From Phascolomyces articulosus (taxonomy: Eukaryota; Mucoromycota; Mucoromycetes; Mucorales; Lichtheimiaceae), in contig JAIXMP010000030.1 in NCBI GenBank assembly GCA_025677815.1, forward strand, positions 62,001 through 126,000: a stretch of DNA of 64,000 nucleotides. The letters run 5' to 3'. Positions within the stretch are counted from its first letter, which is position 1, and every line of letters begins with the position of its first letter. A program made the position numbers and the translations under genes. The notes under the pieces are model-generated. The model was not told where the DNA came from. It made no database searches and saw only the letters and a list, made by a program, of their open reading frames with translations. Below, piece by piece: positions 60,888 to 64,000 of this stretch.

Positions 60888-63426
60888 TTATGTAGGCAAA
60901 GAGGCAGTCCAATCCCATTTCTCCCAACTCTTTAAAAACTTTTGTTGTCTTGATCGATTTTCACTAACGTGATGATATTTTGGCCTTCGCCATAATTCAG
61001 GACCCAAATCCAACATACCAGCAATAATTTCTTTACCAAACCAATGAGGAAATTCTTTTGCATTTTCAATTACATGGCCATAACTGGATTCAAGACCACA
61101 CCAAACATGAAAATAAGGCAAGTTCTTCACCATGGAATGACGGAACCCACGTGATGTTGTGTCAATCAATTTCTTATGTTGAGACCATTCTTCATCTACA
61201 CCAAGAATGGCTTCTTTGAAATAAGCAGGGGCTTCTTCGAAGGTGCCATAAGGAATAGGAATGGCCTCCAGAGCTGTATGGCGTTGACTACGAATATTAG
61301 TCACTGTTTCCATAAATACAACACCGCACCCTTGATCGTTGAACATTTGTAATAAACATTTTTGGAAATTCTATAAATATTATTAAAAATGGTAATAAAA
61401 AAATTGTTTAGTATTGACAACAAATAAATATCCAATAAAGGAGACAAGTTTTTTTCACATGTCATTGACGATCGCGCAAATTAAAAAAAAAAAAAAAAAA
61501 AACTTACTCGAATTTCATCCCATACATCATCATCACATTCAAGTAAAGAAGTAACATGTTGTAAAGGTACAATTAAACAATGACCAGGTGTCAATTCTTG
61601 AACATTGGGTAGAGCAAGATAAGTTTGGGTTGCCAAGGAAATCATACAACATTGAGGTGGCTTTTCATCATGATAACAAAATCGACATTTTTCCAATACA
61701 TCTTGCGTTCGTTTATAATCCTTGATAGCATGACGCATTTTTTGTTCTTCCGTCATTCCTTTACGTGCACCCATGACCTCTGCCTTTTCATCCATATAAT
61801 CCAAATTATTTTCATAGGAAGCGTCTGTCATGATCTTGTTGGCAAATTCGAGATCCATATTCGAAGTGGTTCGACTACCTGCTTTTTCTTGTCGGACCAT
61901 ATCCATTAAAGACATGGCATCATCCGTTGTTCCATACCGTAATCGTTCACCGGTCTTTGGATCATGTGTATGTTGAAACCGTTCCTTATTTTTACCCTTT
62001 CTGTCGGAGCTGATTGTATTATCATTTGTAAGTGCATAATCATACAACCGCCCTTCATTGTCCACAGTTGGCAATAATTTGACGGAATCACCATGTTGAT
62101 CCTAAAATACATTTTATTAGAATTTTCCTCTTCTTCTACTTGTTCTTCCCATAAACAATTCATTCACAGATAAAAAAAAAAAAGTAGTTTTTACTTACAG
62201 TACCTTCGGCACTTCCCGATTCTTGAGCTTCAAATAATAATCGTTGTCTTTCATATTCCTTTTCCAATGTATCTGCATTATCCTTGCCCATCAATTTAGC
62301 CTTCAATACTTCAGCGTTGAGTTTATTCAATTGGTCGCGCGTCAAGATCGGTTCAGCTGATGAGAAAGCAGCAGGCATCTGATGCTGTGTAATAATTAAC
62401 GGAGAAGATGTATCTGGTGACTTTTTTCGTCGTTTCACTTCACGTCCAAATTCGTCAAGACTTGTTGTTGCTGGTTTTTGACTAGTCGTGGGTTCAGGTC
62501 GTTTAAATGATTTTGAAGTTGTATCCGTTTCAGCGTAAATATAACGTTTACTTGAGGATGATGTTGAAGAAGAAGAAGGTGAATTTCTTGATGATGATGA
62601 TTTATGTTTTTTACCATCTAAAAACTCTCTTTCAGCTAATGCTTCATTTAATTTTTCAAGTGACTAAAGAAAGATGAAACAAAATATATAATATTAATAA
62701 CAATAAAAACCTCCTTTATGTCTTCATCACCGTATCATCTTCCATATGTATCCTTATTATTATATAATCAAACTGAAAATGGGTATATTAATTCATAAAT
62801 ATTACTTACACCATAACGTTCGATACCCACATCTTGTATTGTCCGCTCTTCATCCTCAGCTTGTTCCATAACGCGTTTCAGTTTGGTCATACGCCATTTC
62901 GATCCTGCATCACCAAACTTGATTTCTCGTTTTTTATTTTCAGAAACAGGATATTGTTGAACTGATAAACCAGCTTTTAAATGAGGATTTAATTCTCGTT
63001 CGCTAATCTTTGGCTAAATTGAATATCGTTTAAGAATTATGCAAAAAAAAAAGTCGTTAGCGTATGAGCGAAAAATATTTATGCATTGAATTACTACTTT
63101 TTTTTGTTTACCTCATCAGGATTAGGTTTTTCTTCTTGTTTTGGTTTTGCAGCACCTAATGATCCAAAATCAAATGATTCATTCAACATCCATTCATGAC
63201 GTGGTGGTTCAGCTGTTTTTGGTTGATCTTGTGTTGCAGTAGAAATAGTTGCTGAAGGCGGAGCTGTTGAATCTGCTTCAACCCATAATGAAGGGTCTGA
63301 ATAATCAATCTCTTGTTGTTCTTCGTCACCACTACTACTATCACTAGGGTGGCGGTGATGTTTTTTATGTTTCTTATGGTGATGTTTTTTGTCCTTTTTC
63401 GTCTTTTTGGATTTCTTTTCCCCCAT
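60888..63426 (-). CDS. CWF19-like spliceosome-associated protein (CWF19L2 type)
   Basis: Five exons (63112-63426, 62810-63013, 62199-62663, 61508-62101, 60888-61370), in phase, 686 residues, ATG at 63426. The N-terminus is a Lys/His-rich basic tract (MGEKKSKKTKKDKKHHHKKH) followed by WMLNESFDFGSLG. The middle is charged and helical. The C-terminal third has the two CWF19 modules: CRFCYHDEKPPQC with LTPGHCLIVPLQHVTS (HIT-like fold), then FNDQGCGVVFMETVTN, YFHVWCGLESSYGHVIE and FPHWFGKEIIAGMLDL. CWF19 proteins relate to lariat debranching (Drn1 type) and associate with late spliceosomes in the nucleus. Length and domain order agree with the CWF19L2 branch. The first stop-free frame in each exon agrees with GT-AG borders. 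Confidence 0.85.
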
Positions 63427-64000
63427 TTTTTTTTAATTTAACAAAAAAGATTCAAACACGCGCGTCTATGATTTAGGGTTTCTTTTCTTTCTCAAACCCC
63501 ATAGCTTGCGGGTTTATTTCATCCTCCGGTAAACTTTTATTGTTTGAATCCATCAGCCTACCATTGTAGCCAAAAATGCTTATATCTTGCTAATAAAAAT
63601 ATTATAATCATGCGGATAAGCATGATCCATTTGATTTTATTTTTCACATGTAAAAAATTAACATGATAAAGGATCACAAAAGTGATCTTCGTTTCGGCTT
63701 TATACCTTAAAGAAGTTCTTGTCTTTTGATCATGAAAAATAGTTGGAAATAAAAAAACTCAGCGGAACAAAAAGGCATTGACCAAGTTATTGCCACCCCA
63801 AAACAATCACCATGTGAAAATGATGTAGACTCGTTGGTATAATCCAAATCAGGCGAAACTTCACGGATGAATACCCGATAGTTCTTTTTGTCTTGTCTTG
63901 TCTTATTATTACATCAGCCACATAGAAATATTACTGCACACACACACAAGCATAACACATAGTACAGCACAACACAGAATAAGTTTAATAATAAATTACA
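63427..64000. other. Upstream region of the CWF19-like gene
   Basis: No gene seen. The first part is the promoter/5' UTR side of the CWF19-like gene. An ACAC tract lies near 63940-63950. Confidence 0.4.

Overview
This window looks like nuclear DNA from a Mucoromycota fungus, most likely one of the Mucorales. The DNA is strongly AT-rich with long A/T runs. Genes carry short introns (mostly about 40-180 bp, GT-AG). The gene families fit: TPR/F-box/LRR proteins, a tandem group of cytochrome P450s that looks like the mucoralean CYP509 family, a myosin-motor (class V type) chitin synthase and an Ecl1-type zinc protein. No prokaryotic operon structure, rRNA or convincing tRNA was seen. Species is not determinable from the sequence alone.

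Layout. 1-0.6 kb: broken retroelement ORF1/gag-like fragment. 2.6-4.2 kb: HET-domain protein whose frame is broken once. 5.3-5.7 kb: short element with terminal inverted repeats and TA target duplication. 7.3-7.8 kb: Ecl1-like gene. 7.8-11.2 kb: gene-poor. 11.2-15.1 kb: RBBP4/HAT2-type WD40 histone chaperone, an unknown 159-residue protein and a Cms1-type ribosome biogenesis factor. 15.4-17.6 kb: F-box/LRR gene interrupted only by TAA codons. 18.5-19.4 kb: decayed gene with features of Fanzor/TnpB-like nucleases. 20.0-22.9 kb: a small three-exon gene and an F-box protein. 25.0-28.4 kb: LSH/HELLS/DDM1-type SNF2 remodeller. 29.1-34.8 kb: chitin synthase. 36.3-52.1 kb: four related P450s (three apparently intact, one pseudogene), mixed with relics. 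53.6-55.6 kb: intact TPR/F-box/LRR gene, with decayed relatives at 48.4 and 55.8 kb. 58.7-60.5 kb: DH-PH Rho GEF. 60.9-63.4 kb: CWF19-like splicing factor.

How it fits together. Most intact genes are housekeeping or cell-wall/polarity functions: chromatin (RBBP4-like, LSH), ribosome and spliceosome factors (Cms1, CWF19), and wall synthesis with Rho signalling (chitin synthase, Rho GEF). The accessory layer is the P450 array, the F-box/LRR copies, the HET protein and several mobile-element remnants. These show local duplication followed by decay. No biosynthetic core enzyme accompanies the P450s, so they look like a family expansion rather than a metabolite cluster.

Exons were assembled by hand from splice sites and reading phase; for most multi-exon genes the exon lengths sum to a whole number of codons. 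Family names come from recognised motifs and remembered family features, not from searches.
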